Below, piece by piece: positions 63,532-64,000 of a DNA stretch of 64,000 bases. Each line of letters starts with the position of its first letter. The first letter of the stretch is position 1. Below the pieces are notes generated by a model. That model saw only the letters and a list, made by a program, of their open reading frames with translations. It was not told the origin of the DNA and searched no databases. The stretch comes from JAAYHV01 sp964400515 (GTDB lineage: Bacteria > Bacillota > Clostridia > Peptostreptococcales > Anaerovoracaceae), in the NCBI GenBank assembly GCA_964400515.1, contig CAYNTJ010000004.1, positions 62,001 through 126,000 of the forward strand, written 5' to 3'. The translations under genes and the position numbers were made by a program.

Positions 63532-64000
63532 TCATAATACCTTACTGCTGTTTCTCCATATGCCCATTTTCTCGGCCTCTTTTACAAGCTCATCCTGAAA
63601 ATCCGGATGGGCGATTTCTATTAGTCTCTCTGCTCTTTCCCAAGTGGATTGTCCCTTCATGTTTGCAATTCCAAATTCAGTAACCACATAATTTGTGGCA
63701 CTTCTTGGACAAGATACAATCGAACCTTGAGGAAGGGTTGGCGCAATTAATGATGTTAAACTTCCGTCTCTGTTTTTCCTAACCGACGGAGTACATAAAA
63801 AGCTCTTTCCTCCCTTTGACTGAAAGGCTCCTTGCACAAAATCCAGCTGTCCTCCGGTACCACCAATATGCTGAAAACCTGCGGATTCGGAATTAACCTG
63901 TCCAAACAAATCAACTTGCAAACAGCTATTTATAGATACCAGCTTATCGTTTGCCGCCATAACATCTAAATTATTTACATAATCAACGGGAGCCATCATA
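63532..64000 (-). CDS. Butyryl-CoA:acetate / 4-hydroxybutyrate CoA-transferase family, N-terminus outside window
   Basis: Only the last 156 codons are in the window. VGINS-type VSINSCLQVDLFGQVNSE, GGTGGQLDFVQGA, GGKSFLC, ATNYVVTEFGIANMKGQSTWERAERLIEIAHPDFQDEL are characteristic of the C-terminal domain of acetyl-CoA hydrolase/transferase-like enzymes and look closest to butyryl-CoA:acetate CoA-transferase. The catalytic Glu region may fall outside. Reaction: transfer of CoA between acetate and a C4 acyl group. The frame is open to the edge. Confidence 0.88.
   Translation of the reverse strand, partial: MMAPVDYVNNLDVMAANDKLVSINSCLQVDLFGQVNSESAGFQHIGGTGGQLDFVQGAFQSKGGKSFLCTPSVRKNRDGSLTSLIAPTLPQGSIVSCPRSATNYVVTEFGIANMKGQSTWERAERLIEIAHPDFQDELVKEAEKMGIWRNSSKVL

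Noticed and set aside
1..64000. CRISPR array, tRNA or rRNA genes, riboswitches
   Set aside because: No regularly spaced repeats, cloverleaf with CCA-type end or known aptamer consensus was recognised by eye; this is not a computed exclusion.

Overview
The window is low-GC DNA from a Gram-positive anaerobe of the Bacillota, most likely a Clostridia/Tissierellia-type amino-acid or organic-acid fermenter. That is inferred from the AT-rich composition, strong purine-rich ribosome sites (GGAGG), an OFA-family carboxylate transporter, an old-yellow-enzyme/2,4-dienoyl-CoA-reductase-type flavoenzyme, a butyryl-CoA or 4-hydroxybutyrate CoA-transferase, stand-alone sucCD, a Crp/Fnr regulator and PadR, TetR and SatD families. 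No rRNA, tRNA or CRISPR array was recognised. Nearly all genes lie on the minus strand.

Layout. 1-8.6 kb: a membrane protein fragment, a dCache-GGDEF diguanylate cyclase, a TetR/membrane protein/radical SAM operon with a perfect operator, an acetyltransferase, a fumarate-reductase-like flavoprotein that lacks a normal start codon, a DUF4153 protein and a LysE exporter. 8.7-19.8 kb: an XRE-cupin regulator, an orphan type IV prepilin-like protein, a PAS-GGDEF-EAL phosphodiesterase with a dead GGDEF domain, trmO, a four-gene membrane lipid/redox operon (MerA-like reductase, TVP38/TMEM64, CDP-alcohol phosphatidyltransferase, fatty acid hydroxylase), fetAB with a divergent padR, and a ketopantoate reductase. 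19.8-27 kb: OFA transporter, sucCD, MBL hydrolase, two acetyltransferases, a CsaA-like protein, an ABM monooxygenase and a NYN/OST-HTH protein.

27-47.5 kb is an accessory, defence-rich region built around core sbcCD. It holds an AbiE toxin-antitoxin pair flanked by a duplicated sbcC 3' end, SatD, a PASTA protein that may be 5'-truncated, an IS3-family element next to a relaxase remnant, and one co-directional operon that runs XRE regulator, type III Mod, type III Res, CD-NTase, E2-like protein, S-4TM effector (a short type II CBASS downstream of a type III restriction system). It continues with a HigB/HigA-ImmA pair with tandem operators, then an XRE-ImmA/PIN-like pair flanked by an exact 33-bp direct repeat of the 3' end and terminator of the neighbouring amidohydrolase gene. 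Two small cassettes without a recombinase, each bounded by a copy of a host gene 3' end, are the most unusual feature of the window.

47.5-64 kb returns to ordinary chromosome: amidohydrolase and amino-acid permease, a decayed gene remnant, ABC and MATE exporters, a methyltransferase, a frameshifted DUF1576 protein, a small membrane protein that is a paralogue of the remnant, a DUF2202 ferritin-like lipoprotein, a Crp/Fnr regulator, an EamA/GNAT/small-membrane-protein operon, a flavin/Fe-S oxidoreductase and a partial CoA-transferase. Starts were moved downstream of the longest open frame wherever a ribosome site supported it. No searches or computed statistics were available, so family names rest on motifs read by eye.
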